A stretch of 64,000 bases of DNA, taken from Lachnospiraceae bacterium. GTDB lineage: Bacteria > Bacillota > Clostridia > Lachnospirales > Lachnospiraceae. The stretch is taken from contig CAAGDV010000024.1 in the NCBI GenBank assembly GCA_900768755.1, forward strand, positions 1-64,000. The letters run 5' to 3'. How positions within the stretch are numbered: the first letter of the stretch is position 1; each line of letters begins with the position of its first letter. The notes under the pieces are model-generated. The model saw only the letters and a program-made list of their open reading frames with translations. It made no database searches and had not been told where the DNA came from. Made by a program: the position numbers and the translations under genes. Below, in pieces: positions 8,331-16,490 of this stretch.

Positions 8331-9551
8331 TTGAAGAAAAATCGTAAACAGAAAACGGTTACGGAAATAGAGATTAACAATAAACATCCTAGAATTAGGA
8401 TGTTTATTGTCGTTACGCTGGCAGTTATCGGCGTGGCTGCCCTGACCTATGCGGCAGTGTCGTATTTTCGCGGGGACAGCGGCTGGCATACAATAGAATT
8501 GAGTTCCGGTTCGGATGCAACTTTGTCCGATGAGGTCAGGGTGGAGTACTGCCTCGGTGCGGAGGGTCGGACAGCGTACGCGGAGCGGCGTGAGCTTATA
8601 TCAATTTACTCAGATGCGCTCTGGTATGCCGAGAAGCTTTTTGACTGCAAGACAGGATATATTGACCTCAATAATATGTTTTATATCAACAATCATATTA
8701 ACGAGGTAATAGAAGTTCCGGAGTATCTGTACAACATTTTTGCTCTTATGGAAAAGTACAATGACAGGCATATATATCTGGGCCCTTTGTATGGTGACTA
8801 CAGCTCTCTTATGTATTCCGCAACAGATGAAGAGGCGGCGATGTATGACCCCGCATACAGCGAATCGCAGGCGGAGTACGTTGCCCGGATTGCGGCTTTT
8901 GCTTCAGATAAGGACTCGGTCGATATTGAGCTTATGTCCGACAACCGCATTGTGCTAAGGGTGAGCGAGGAGTATGCTTCTTACGCGGCCGACATGAAGA
9001 TTGTGAATTATATTGATTTTTACTGGATGCGGAATGCGTTTGTCGTCGACTATGTGGCTGACGCTTTAGAGTCGGCGGGATATACCAATGGTTTTGTCAT
9101 CAGCTATGACGGATACCTTCGCAATCTTAGCGGGCGCGGGGAGGAGTATGCATATCAGATTGTTGACCGCAAGGGCAATGAAATCAGAAATGTCGGTACT
9201 CTTTTGTACACAAAGCCGCTATCTGCAGTTATGTTCAAAAATTATGGGCTTAATTCCGGAGAAACGCAGCATTATTACGAGTACACCGACGGCACCATAA
9301 GGCATGTGTATGTTGACGTTTCGGACGGAAGGTGCAAAAGTTCGCTGAATAATCTTTTGGTGTACTCATACCAAAAATCATGCGGAGAGATGATTTTGGC
9401 GTCGGCAAACGCGTATATTGCGGATTCTTTTGACGTTTCGGCGCTTGATGTAAATGATATGTACCATCTGTATTTTGACGGGACATGTCTGATTACCAAC
9501 GATGACGAAATAAGACTTTCGGATTTGAAGGAAGGATATACGGTGAAATAA
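8331..9551 (+). CDS. Membrane-anchored protein, possibly a degenerate ApbE-like (FMN transferase) domain
   Basis: 406 residues starting at TTG 8331, immediately after the OppF stop, so co-transcribed and probably translationally coupled. One membrane helix (about residues 24-45) anchors an extracytoplasmic domain. The stretch DALESAGYTNGFVISYDGYL and the later VDVSDG ... AYIADSF arrangement recall ApbE flavin transferases, which have a Gly-rich strand and a late Asp motif, but key residues are not convincing. It may be a non-catalytic ApbE fold or something unrelated. Its place at the end of the transporter operon suggests an accessory or envelope role. Confidence 0.6.
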   Translation: MKKNRKQKTVTEIEINNKHPRIRMFIVVTLAVIGVAALTYAAVSYFRGDSGWHTIELSSGSDATLSDEVRVEYCLGAEGRTAYAERRELISIYSDALWYAEKLFDCKTGYIDLNNMFYINNHINEVIEVPEYLYNIFALMEKYNDRHIYLGPLYGDYSSLMYSATDEEAAMYDPAYSESQAEYVARIAAFASDKDSVDIELMSDNRIVLRVSEEYASYAADMKIVNYIDFYWMRNAFVVDYVADALESAGYTNGFVISYDGYLRNLSGRGEEYAYQIVDRKGNEIRNVGTLLYTKPLSAVMFKNYGLNSGETQHYYEYTDGTIRHVYVDVSDGRCKSSLNNLLVYSYQKSCGEMILASANAYIADSFDVSALDVNDMYHLYFDGTCLITNDDEIRLSDLKEGYTVK

Positions 9552-9584
9552 CGGCATGAATTAGGAAAATGCCGCAGTTTTTTT
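9552..9584 (+). terminator. Probable weak terminator of the opp operon
   Basis: CGGCAT (9552-9557) pairs with ATGCCG (9569-9574) across an 11-base loop; a T7 run follows at 9578-9584. The stem is short and three bases separate it from the T run, so termination is likely incomplete. Confidence 0.5.
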
Positions 9585-9594
9585 GGAGAGAAAT

Positions 9595-10128
9595 ATGGGA
9601 CATTTGTATTTTGCAAGGCACGGACAGACTATATGGAATGTCGAGAACAAAATATGCGGTGCGACGGATATCGCGCTTACAGAGCTCGGGCATGAGCAGG
9701 GGATTCTGCTCGGACATAAGGTATTGGAGCTTGGACTTCAGATTGACGAGATTCTGTATTCCCCCCTTATGCGGGCGAAGGATACGGCGCTTCATGTGGC
9801 AGAGATTACGGGAATTGCGGCGCGCGAGGAGCTGCGCCTCAAGGAGCAGAACTTCGGTAAATATGAAGGAACCGCAAGAAACGGTGAAGAATTCCGCCTG
9901 GCAAAACAGAATTTTGTGAACAGCTACGAGTGTGGCGAAAGCATGCTTAAACTGTGTCACCGAATATACAGTCTTTTGGACGAGATTACGAAGTCCGACA
10001 AGACATACATGCTTGTCGCGCATAACGGAATTGCCAGAGCCGTGCAGTCGTATTTTTATGACATGAGCAACAAGGAGTTTGCGGAGTTTGGCATCGACAA
10101 TTGCAGTATTCTTGAGTATGAGTTTTAG
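9595..10128 (+). CDS. Histidine phosphatase (phosphoglycerate mutase-like) family protein
   Basis: Cytosolic phosphatase of the branch-1 histidine phosphatase superfamily. The RHG motif is at residues 8-10 (YFARHGQTIWN), where the His forms the phospho-enzyme. The second arginine motif is SPLMRAKDTA and the late catalytic His is in LVAHNGIAR. At about 177 residues it fits small GpmB/CobC-like members; the substrate cannot be told from sequence. ATG 9595 is chosen because GGAGAG at 9585-9590 precedes it; an upstream in-frame TTG at 9583 overlaps that RBS. Confidence 0.88.
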   Translation: MGHLYFARHGQTIWNVENKICGATDIALTELGHEQGILLGHKVLELGLQIDEILYSPLMRAKDTALHVAEITGIAAREELRLKEQNFGKYEGTARNGEEFRLAKQNFVNSYECGESMLKLCHRIYSLLDEITKSDKTYMLVAHNGIARAVQSYFYDMSNKEFAEFGIDNCSILEYEF

Positions 10129-10149
10129 AGCGGAGTAAAAGAGCACTAT

Positions 10150-12978
10150 ATGGAACAGTTTACATTGACTGACAGTCGCCACGTATCGGATATCGATGGC
10201 GACTGTCTTATATATACACATAACATAACCGGTGCAATTGTTGCGTTCATGCGCAATAAGGATTCGCACCGCACAATGAGCATTGCTTTCCGCACGCCGC
10301 CTTCAGACAACGGCGGCATACCGCACATCATAGAGCATGCAGTGTTTTGCGGTTCGAAGAAGTATAACTTAAACGACCCTTTTGTCGAGCTTATGAAGGG
10401 CACGATGTATACTTTTCTCAATGCGATGACGTACAGCGACGCAACTGTCTTTCCGGTGGCAGGCACCAACCAAAAGGATTTTGACAAGCTGGCGGACGTG
10501 TATCTTGATGCGGTGTTTAATCCGCTTCTGCTGAACAGACCATCTGTCTATGCGCAGGAGGGGTGGAAGTACGAGGTAAAAGACGGGCATCTTAGCGCAA
10601 ACGGAGTAGTGCTGAATGAGATGAAGGGACTTGAGAACACCTCTGAATTTGTTCTGGAAAATACCATCAAGGCGGGACTTTTTGGCGATAACAGCTATCG
10701 TTATGTGTCAGGCGGCGTGCCTGATGACATAGTTAAACACCGTTACGAGGACATGGTAAAATACTATGAGGAGTATTATCATCCGTCCAACTGCATAATT
10801 ATTTTCTACGGTGACATCGATATTGAGGCAAGACTCAGCTATCTTCACGACGAGTATCTGGGAAAATACCGGTACAAAAAGATTGACGGAATAATTCCGT
10901 ATACCGAAAAGACGCCAAAAAGTACGGTGCATGCAAAATATCCGGGTGATTCCGATTTCATGGCGTATGGTGTTGCGGTCAACCGAAAACATACTGCAGA
11001 GGACTACATTGCACTGAGAATTATAGATTATGTCTTGTGTTCAGCCGGGGGAGCATTTCTTCGCGAGGAGATTATGAAAAGCGGTATATGCGAGGATTTT
11101 GACGCATATCTTGATGACGGCGTAAGGCAGCCGTACATGGTATTTCAGGCGTCCTACTGCAAAGTATCGAAGGCGAGGCAGTTTCGCGCAATGATTGATA
11201 ATGCACTGTCAAAGCTTGTAACGGAGGGCGCCCCTCGTGATATGATTGATGCGGCGCTTAAGATTATTGAGTTTTCCCACAAAGAGGGCGATTACACAGG
11301 TTCCCCCAAAGGTCTTGTCTACAGCGATTACCTGCTTGAAAAGCTTTTATACAATGAAACTGACCCCATCAGCCGTATATGCATCGACGAGGCGATTGAG
11401 CGGATGAAAACGTGCGCGGACAGCAAATATATCAGCGATTGTGTACGAAGAATGTTTGCGGAAAGCAGGTTGAAACGTCTCGTGGTCGTCCGCGGAAGAA
11501 AGAGACTGGAAGCAAAAAAAGAAAAAAGATATGCAAGAATTCTTGCAAAGGGTTACAAGAATTGCAGCAACTACGGCGCAGAGCAGGAAGAAAAAAGCAA
11601 TCCCGATGCAATTCCTGTGCTTGACAGGGAGGATATTGACATCGGACGCATATACATTCCCACACAGAAAAAAATTGTAGGGGATGTGTCGCTATGGCTT
11701 CAGAACAGAAATACCCACGGAATAGGATACCTGAATCTTGCGATGGATATCAGGATTCTTCCGAAAGAGCTTATTCACTATGTGCGAATTCTGGTTGAAC
11801 TGCTCGGAATGATTAACACAAAAAAACACGGGTACTCTGAGCTTAATACATTGATGGATAAGACAACCGGAGGCATATACAGCTACATAGAAATAGCGGA
11901 CAGAGCGGACCGCGACGAGGTAATTCCGTATCTGGTTCTGCACAGCAGCTTCTTCTATGATGAGTTGGAGCAGGCTCTAATGTTGAATCGGGAGATTTTA
12001 TATGAGAGTCTGTTTGACGACCGAAGGAATATCAGAGAGCTTCTTATGCAGCTAAAAAGTGTATATGTGACACAGTACGAGCAGGGCTCTGCTGCTGTGG
12101 CAAAGGGTATCGCCGTGCAGGGCGTACAAAAGGCAGCGGTGTGGCAGGAAAATCTTCAGGGATATGAGTTTTATCTGTATCTGTGTGGACTGCTTGACAA
12201 TTACGATTCGGAATTTGACGAGTTGGCAAGAAATCTAAAAAAGACGCTGGATATTCTTAACGCACCCGATAACATAAAAATATTCTATATCGGGGAGGCG
12301 CAGTCATATGCCGCACTTGAGGAGATGATTGTAAAATATTCTGCCGTGCAGCACAAAGACAGTAAGGCGGCACACCAATCGGATTATGGGCTTGTCCCTT
12401 GTAAAAAAGCATATACCATAGCTTCCAATGTGAACTATATTGCACTGTGCTCAAAGCTCCCTGATGAGATAAAAAAGCATCGCGGGCATATTCTTGTACT
12501 GGAGCATATCATGAACTGTGAATACCTGTGGGAGCAGGTGAGGGTAAAAGGCGGCGCTTACGGAAGTCAGGTGCAGATTGACACGGACGGAAGCGTTAGC
12601 TTCACCTCTGCACGTGACCCGAGACTTTGTGAGACCATAGAGGCTTTTAAGGCTGTCCCGCAGTACATTGCGGGGTTGAATCTCACTGAGCGGGAGCTTA
12701 AGCAGTATATAGTGGGAACGATGAATAAGCTTGAAACTCCGGCGTCTGCGGAGGCGGACGGCATGATACAGTTAAGGCTCGATATGGCGGGAATCACCAA
12801 CGATGAAATACTTGCCATAAGAAAACAGATAGTCGACACTGAACTTTCGGATCTTACGGCGCTTTCGGACTATTTTGCCGAAGCGTTAAAGGATTACAAT
12901 CTTGTGGTGGTGGGCTGCGATAGCATGGATTACAAAAGTGCCGGCATAGATGATGTGAAGCCTATTCTTGTATCGTAA
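10150..12978 (+). CDS. M16C zinc metallopeptidase, PreP/Cym1-like (insulinase family)
   Basis: A large two-half peptidase that degrades peptides inside a closed chamber. The inverted zinc motif HIIEH is at residues 59-63, with the downstream metal-binding Glu expected in the ENTSEFVLENTIKAGLFGD region; FCGSKKYNLNDPF is typical of the presequence-protease branch. At 942 residues it matches bacterial PreP-like proteins and has all four M16 repeats in one chain. Its 3' end overlaps the convergent YolD-like gene by 17 bases. A role in clearing peptides is an inference from the family. Confidence 0.9.
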   Translation: MEQFTLTDSRHVSDIDGDCLIYTHNITGAIVAFMRNKDSHRTMSIAFRTPPSDNGGIPHIIEHAVFCGSKKYNLNDPFVELMKGTMYTFLNAMTYSDATVFPVAGTNQKDFDKLADVYLDAVFNPLLLNRPSVYAQEGWKYEVKDGHLSANGVVLNEMKGLENTSEFVLENTIKAGLFGDNSYRYVSGGVPDDIVKHRYEDMVKYYEEYYHPSNCIIIFYGDIDIEARLSYLHDEYLGKYRYKKIDGIIPYTEKTPKSTVHAKYPGDSDFMAYGVAVNRKHTAEDYIALRIIDYVLCSAGGAFLREEIMKSGICEDFDAYLDDGVRQPYMVFQASYCKVSKARQFRAMIDNALSKLVTEGAPRDMIDAALKIIEFSHKEGDYTGSPKGLVYSDYLLEKLLYNETDPISRICIDEAIERMKTCADSKYISDCVRRMFAESRLKRLVVVRGRKRLEAKKEKRYARILAKGYKNCSNYGAEQEEKSNPDAIPVLDREDIDIGRIYIPTQKKIVGDVSLWLQNRNTHGIGYLNLAMDIRILPKELIHYVRILVELLGMINTKKHGYSELNTLMDKTTGGIYSYIEIADRADRDEVIPYLVLHSSFFYDELEQALMLNREILYESLFDDRRNIRELLMQLKSVYVTQYEQGSAAVAKGIAVQGVQKAAVWQENLQGYEFYLYLCGLLDNYDSEFDELARNLKKTLDILNAPDNIKIFYIGEAQSYAALEEMIVKYSAVQHKDSKAAHQSDYGLVPCKKAYTIASNVNYIALCSKLPDEIKKHRGHILVLEHIMNCEYLWEQVRVKGGAYGSQVQIDTDGSVSFTSARDPRLCETIEAFKAVPQYIAGLNLTERELKQYIVGTMNKLETPASAEADGMIQLRLDMAGITNDEILAIRKQIVDTELSDLTALSDYFAEALKDYNLVVVGCDSMDYKSAGIDDVKPILVS

Positions 12979-13297
12979 CATCCACAATGTCATCAAAAGC
13001 TATTCTTGTGTTAACAACTCTCAATAACCGGTTATGTTCGTCGATTCCCGCGAACATTCCGGTTATCTGTATATATGAGCCGCAACTGTAATAGATTACG
13101 GTCACAATCATGCCGGACGACAGGCTGCGAATCATTGTGTCAAGCTCATACAGCCTGTCTTCGGACAGAATGGGACGTTCAACAATTATCCGCTCTTTAC
13201 GCGAAAGAGCTTCATTGAGACCGCGCAAAGCAGAAAAAGGCATAAACTGCTTGGCACGTTCACTTACAGGCATTCTGCCTGCAGGAATGTCAGCCAC
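12962..13297 (-). CDS. YolD-like family protein
   Basis: A 111-residue protein beginning MADIPAGRMPVSERAKQFMP, matching the YolD-like pattern (R-x-K-x-x-P-F near the start). YolD-like proteins are commonly encoded with Y-family polymerases (UvrX/YqjW type) in Firmicutes and are thought to be the functional equivalent of UmuD. Here the gene follows the polymerase gene with an 8-base overlap, so the two are co-transcribed from the LexA-box promoter at about 14600. It overlaps the M16 peptidase gene tail to tail by 17 bases. Confidence 0.85.
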   Translation of the reverse strand: MADIPAGRMPVSERAKQFMPFSALRGLNEALSRKERIIVERPILSEDRLYELDTMIRSLSSGMIVTVIYYSCGSYIQITGMFAGIDEHNRLLRVVNTRIAFDDIVDVTIQE

Positions 13298-14552
13298 TTT
13301 TATGTCCTCCTATCTGCATATTGCGCTCCCTTGTGGTCGCCGCGTCACACAGGTTCATCCCTTTCAGAATAAGATTCTTTCCGTAGCGGTTCTTTATGGC
13401 TATTACGGCCTTCTGAATATTGCGGTTGCGCTCAAGAAGAACCGGGTCGCAGAAAAAAGAATACTGGACACACTCCTCGGAAATAACATTGTTAAAGGTG
13501 ATGTTAATCCGCCTTATTGAGAAATGCCTGTCGGCTATGCTATCAAAAAGTCTGATGACTGCAGGGATAATCACAATATCTGCGTTGGTGTCGATGTCGA
13601 GACCTACGGTGCCGTGTGCGGGGGCGATGTGCAGGCTGTTACTGTAACCCATATGCAGGGTGACGGAATGTGTGACAAGGTTCTTATCAACCATATCCAG
13701 ACACATAAGGTCAGCCATCTCCTTGACAATCAGGCGCGCTTCATCAAAAACGTAGTCACGCATGAGAACCTGGCCGCTGCTTATACAGTTAGCCTTTGGG
13801 CGGTATGCTTTGATGTCGGCAATGGTCACCGGCTCTATGCCGTTGGCATGGTCTATCAAAAGCTCTGCGTCCACCCCGAAGGTCTTATACAAAAGTCCGG
13901 GCGGCGCCTCGGCAATTCCCCGCATGGTAGTGATTCCAAAATCTGCAAGCCTTCCGGCAGTTCCTTCGCCAATCTGCCAGAAATCCGTAATGGGAGTATG
14001 ATCCCACAAAAGCTCCCTGAAACTCTTGTAATCAAGAACACCCATAAAATCAGGGGAGTGCTTCGCGGTTATGTCGAGTGCTACTTTGGTAAGGAAAAGA
14101 TTGGGGGCTACGCCGCATGTGGCTCTGATTCCCAAAGAGTTATATATGTCCTGTATGATTGCCCGCCCGAGTTCTTCCGCTGTCATATGATACAGTGACA
14201 GATAATCTGTTACATCCATGAACGCCTCATCAATCGAGTACACATGGATGTCCTCGGGGGAAATGTATTTCAGGTATATTCCGTAGATGTCAGCAGCATA
14301 ATCTATATATAGCTGCATTCTTGGCGGTGCCATGATGTAGGACACATTCTTCGGAATCTCAAACACGCGACATCGGTTACGGATGCCAAGAGCTTTCATT
14401 GCAGGAGTTATGGCAAGGCATATGGTCTTGTCGGAGCGCTCCGGGTCTGCTACCACAAGATTGACACGCATGGGATCAAGACCTCGCTCGACACACTCAA
14501 CGGATGCATAAAAGGACTTCAAATCAATACATATATAGCTTCTGTCAGACAT
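13290..14552 (-). CDS. Y-family DNA polymerase (UvrX/YqjW, ImpB/MucB/SamB type)
   Basis: Translesion polymerase of the SOS response. Catalytic motifs are IDLKSFYASVE (first Asp, residues 9-19) and YSIDEAF (Asp-Glu pair near 105-108). The thumb region (WQIGEGTAGRLADFGI) is a helix-hairpin-helix, and the little-finger domain follows. At 420 residues it is the UmuC-like form typical of Firmicutes. GGGAGGTGA lies 8 bases before the ATG, and a LexA box lies in the promoter. The downstream YolD-like gene supports the assignment. Confidence 0.92.
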   Translation of the reverse strand: MSDRSYICIDLKSFYASVECVERGLDPMRVNLVVADPERSDKTICLAITPAMKALGIRNRCRVFEIPKNVSYIMAPPRMQLYIDYAADIYGIYLKYISPEDIHVYSIDEAFMDVTDYLSLYHMTAEELGRAIIQDIYNSLGIRATCGVAPNLFLTKVALDITAKHSPDFMGVLDYKSFRELLWDHTPITDFWQIGEGTAGRLADFGITTMRGIAEAPPGLLYKTFGVDAELLIDHANGIEPVTIADIKAYRPKANCISSGQVLMRDYVFDEARLIVKEMADLMCLDMVDKNLVTHSVTLHMGYSNSLHIAPAHGTVGLDIDTNADIVIIPAVIRLFDSIADRHFSIRRINITFNNVISEECVQYSFFCDPVLLERNRNIQKAVIAIKNRYGKNLILKGMNLCDAATTRERNMQIGGHKSG

Positions 14553-14585
14553 GCAATGTCACCTCCCGGGTTCTTTGTATGTCTG

Positions 14586-14614
14586 ATTATACCACTCGAA
14601 CACATGTTCGTAAA
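14586..14614 (-). promoter_or_regulatory. SOS promoter with LexA box for the polymerase/YolD operon
   Basis: CGAACACATGTTCG (14597-14610) fits the bacillus-type LexA (DinR) box CGAAC-N4-GTTCG. On the minus strand it sits directly upstream of an extended -10 (TGGTATAAT; hexamer at 14591-14586) and covers the spacer and the -35-like region (14614-14609). A repressor bound there would block RNA polymerase until DNA damage. Confidence 0.88.
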
Positions 14615-14650
14615 TAGGAAAATTGTGTAATTCTTTTAAAAATTTTTTTG

Positions 14651-14760
14651 CGGAAAAATACCGAAGAGTACCAAAAAGTAACAAAAAGTAACGAAAAGTA
14701 CCAAAAAGTAACGAAAACTACCAAAAAGTAACGAAAATTAGTACCATAAAACAACGGAAA
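14651..14760 (+). repeat. Array 1 of 10-bp direct repeats (Spo0A-box-like)
   Basis: Nine consecutive 10-mers in exact register from 14651 to 14740: CGGAAAAATA, CCGAAGAGTA, CCAAAAAGTA, ACAAAAAGTA, ACGAAAAGTA, CCAAAAAGTA, ACGAAAACTA, CCAAAAAGTA, ACGAAAATTA. After a shifted stretch, ACAACGGAAA ends the array at 14760. Read as TAACGAAA, the unit resembles the Spo0A box TGNCGAA. Two related arrays lie at 16251 and 17582. The array lies between the 3' end of the kinase gene and the SOS promoter. Confidence 0.85.
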
Positions 14761-14783
14761 AATAAATCAGAATATGCTATTCT
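14755..14783 (+). promoter_or_regulatory. Possible array-dependent promoter 1
   Basis: The last repeat CGGAAA (14755-14760) is 17 bases from TATTCT (14778-14783), the same geometry as at arrays 2 and 3. The transcript would be only about 55 bases long and end at the hairpin 14802-14846; no ORF with an RBS is visible in it. This may be a decayed promoter or a small-RNA promoter. Confidence 0.3.
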
Positions 14784-14801
14784 ATGTTTGAGGGCTAAAT
14801 T

Positions 14802-14846
14802 AAAAGGCACCCTTTTGGACATTGTAAGTTCGAAGGGTGCCTTTTT
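14802..14846. terminator. Bidirectional terminator hairpin after the kinase gene
   Basis: AAAAGGCACCCTT (14802-14814) pairs with AAGGGTGCCTTTT (14833-14845) around an 18-base loop. On the minus strand it ends the kinase transcript (gene ends at 14865); on the plus strand it has a T5 tail and would stop any transcript from array 1. Confidence 0.85.
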
Positions 14847-14864
14847 CCATACTATATAGTTTTA

Positions 14865-16238
14865 TTAAGAAATTGTGCCCGCGCCAATCCCGATAGTAAC
14901 GCATTTGGTGTAAGTACTGTCAGAAAGATTCTGATTGACGGAAACATTACCGTTGTTTTGGCGGGCAAGATTGCAAATCGTGACAAGACCGATGCCGCTT
15001 CCTCCGTCATGCTCATGGGTTGTTATTCTTTTTGCTCCAAAAGATTTGATTATCTGGGCGGGAAAAGGAACTCCGTTGTCATATACGGTAATTTTCAGCA
15101 CATCAAAAGCCTGCGATATCTGTAACATTACCTGTGCTTTATCCACGGTCCGCACCGCATAGAAAGCATTTTCGAGCAGGTCGGCAAGTATGGTGCAGAT
15201 ATCAAGGTCGGATATGTACCGGCCCACGGTGTCTGAATATTCCGAAAGGATATCGTGGGTGAAAATAACGTTTTCTTTCTGGGCTTTTGCGGTGTAATAG
15301 TTAATTATGGCGTCGGTTCTTATGTTGTCCGTGACGGCAGCATTGTTGGAAATGCTTAGGGAACCGACTATGTTGCCGCGCTCTTTTGATATGTCATTTA
15401 GCTGGCGGATAAGTGAGGCGGCGGTGTTTTCATCATGGTCCGATATACACCGCTCAACGGCCAACAGCATGGATGGGATGAGTTTGTTGTCGCGGTGGAC
15501 TATTTTGGACAGATAGGAGATGTCCTCGTTAGCCTTGGTCAAATCGTTGCCCACTCTCGCAAGCTCAGACTCCAGAATGTGTGTGTCGTGAACAAAACGG
15601 CTGTTGATATAGCTTAGTCGGAGACTGTCGCGCCACCAGTTGATTATTTCAATCAATAAAAGAATGCGCGCAAAAATACCAATCAGCATTATGTAATTGT
15701 TCTCGGAAAACATTTTTGTAAGAATAAACGCCGCAATCATGATGATTGAGAGCAGCCAATGCATCTGGATGTGCTCGTCCGGATGAAGAAAGGTCATGCC
15801 GCGGGACAATCTTTTTATGCGAAACAGCATAACGAATGAGGCTGAACACAAAATGACGGTCAGGCAGCTGAAAAGAAGCGTTGCAAAAGGTGATTTGACT
15901 GAACCCAGAAGCCCGTAGAGGAGCCCGACGAGGACCACAAAAAAAGAATATATCCCAAGCAGAATTACGAGCGAGAGAATGGTCACAAACAGCGTGAAAT
16001 GAAAGTTATACCTGTGGTTGAGGGTGTTTGCCGCAGTACATGCAACGATAATCCATATGATATCACACCACGCAGGAATGTCTGCGAGCAGAATAATCAA
16101 AAAAACAGCCGCATACACCGAAAGCTCAACAAAAAAGCGCACGTTAAGACGTGTTTTGGCATTAAGAATCTTACCAAACAGGTACAAATTGCATATAAAA
16201 ATAAAGAGATTGATTATCAATGAGTCTGCTGTCTCCAT
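14865..16238 (-). CDS. GHKL sensor histidine kinase, AgrC-like
   Basis: A membrane kinase of 457 residues. The N-terminal half has about six or seven hydrophobic helices and no large external domain, as in peptide-sensing AgrC-type kinases. The phospho-acceptor is probably the His in SKIVHRDNKLIP; the ATPase has an N-box (LADLLENAFYAV), DNGVPF and a Gly-rich lid (GGSGIGL). The start is set at ATG 16238, preceded by GAGAGG, giving METADSLII. The longer open frame upstream only translates the repeat array and is rejected. Flanked by array 1 at its 3' end and array 2 at its 5' end, with the partner regulator gene nearby on the same strand. Confidence 0.88.
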   Translation of the reverse strand: METADSLIINLFIFICNLYLFGKILNAKTRLNVRFFVELSVYAAVFLIILLADIPAWCDIIWIIVACTAANTLNHRYNFHFTLFVTILSLVILLGIYSFFVVLVGLLYGLLGSVKSPFATLLFSCLTVILCSASFVMLFRIKRLSRGMTFLHPDEHIQMHWLLSIIMIAAFILTKMFSENNYIMLIGIFARILLLIEIINWWRDSLRLSYINSRFVHDTHILESELARVGNDLTKANEDISYLSKIVHRDNKLIPSMLLAVERCISDHDENTAASLIRQLNDISKERGNIVGSLSISNNAAVTDNIRTDAIINYYTAKAQKENVIFTHDILSEYSDTVGRYISDLDICTILADLLENAFYAVRTVDKAQVMLQISQAFDVLKITVYDNGVPFPAQIIKSFGAKRITTHEHDGGSGIGLVTICNLARQNNGNVSVNQNLSDSTYTKCVTIGIGAGTIS

Positions 16239-16250
16239 AAAAGTCCTCTC

Positions 16251-16390
16251 AAAAAGTAATGAAAAGTAACGAAAACTACCAAAAAGTAACGAAAAGCGGC
16301 GAACAGTAATATAAATCGACGAAAAAAGCATCGAAAACAACGGAAACCACCAAAAAGTAACGAAAAATAACACCGAAAAACAACGGAAAA
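16251..16390 (+). repeat. Array 2 of 10-bp direct repeats between kinase and peptide ORF
   Basis: Units in register from 16251: AAAAAGTAAT, GAAAAGTAAC, GAAAACTACC, AAAAAGTAAC, GAAAAGCGGC, GAACAGTAAT. A degenerate middle part follows, then CCAAAAAGTAACG and the terminal module CACCGAAAAACAACGGAAAA (16371-16390). The terminal module recurs almost unchanged at the end of array 3 (17632-17649) and in part in array 1. The array fills the 200-base divergent gap between the kinase start (16238, minus) and the small ORF (16439, plus). Confidence 0.88.
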
Positions 16391-16412
16391 TGCACGGCAT
16401 ATTTCTTATGAT
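16384..16412 (+). promoter_or_regulatory. Array-dependent promoter 2 for the small peptide ORF
   Basis: TATGAT (16407-16412) lies 17 bases after the last repeat CGGAAA (16384-16389), which occupies the -35 position but does not resemble TTGACA. This is the layout expected for a promoter that needs an activator bound over its -35, as at Spo0A-activated sigma-A promoters. Transcription would start near 16419, just before the RBS. Confidence 0.5.
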
Positions 16413-16438
16413 ATGGAAAAAAGAAAGGCGGTGCAAAT

Positions 16439-16486
16439 ATGGATTGGAATGCTTTTTGGGAATGGTTAAGAAGTAAGTTCAGATAA
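16439..16486 (+). CDS. 15-residue amphipathic peptide ORF
   Basis: Short ORF encoding MDWNAFWEWLRSKFR, with an RBS-like AAAGGCGG 7 bases upstream. Trp3, Phe6, Trp7, Leu10 and Phe14 fall on one helical face (i, i+3, i+4, i+7, i+11) and Arg11, Lys13, Arg15 make the C-terminus cationic, so a short amphipathic helix is plausible. There is no leader or signal peptide. It sits behind array 2 and its promoter, between the divergent kinase gene and the convergent regulator gene (4 bases away). It could be a signal, a PSM-like peptide or a toxin; translation is not proven. Confidence 0.5.
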   Translation: MDWNAFWEWLRSKFR

Positions 16487-16490
16487 AAAC

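Noticed and set aside
13524..14198. Plus-strand ORF of 224 residues
   Set aside because: Antisense shadow of the Y-family polymerase; no RBS or domain.
14651..14760. CRISPR-like array
   Set aside because: Repeats are 10 bases, contiguous and without spacers; no cas genes are present.
16239..16436. N-terminal extension of the kinase ORF
   Set aside because: It only translates the repeat array in reverse (Arg/Phe/Ser/Leu-rich pattern). ATG 16238 has a good RBS and gives a normal AgrC-like start.
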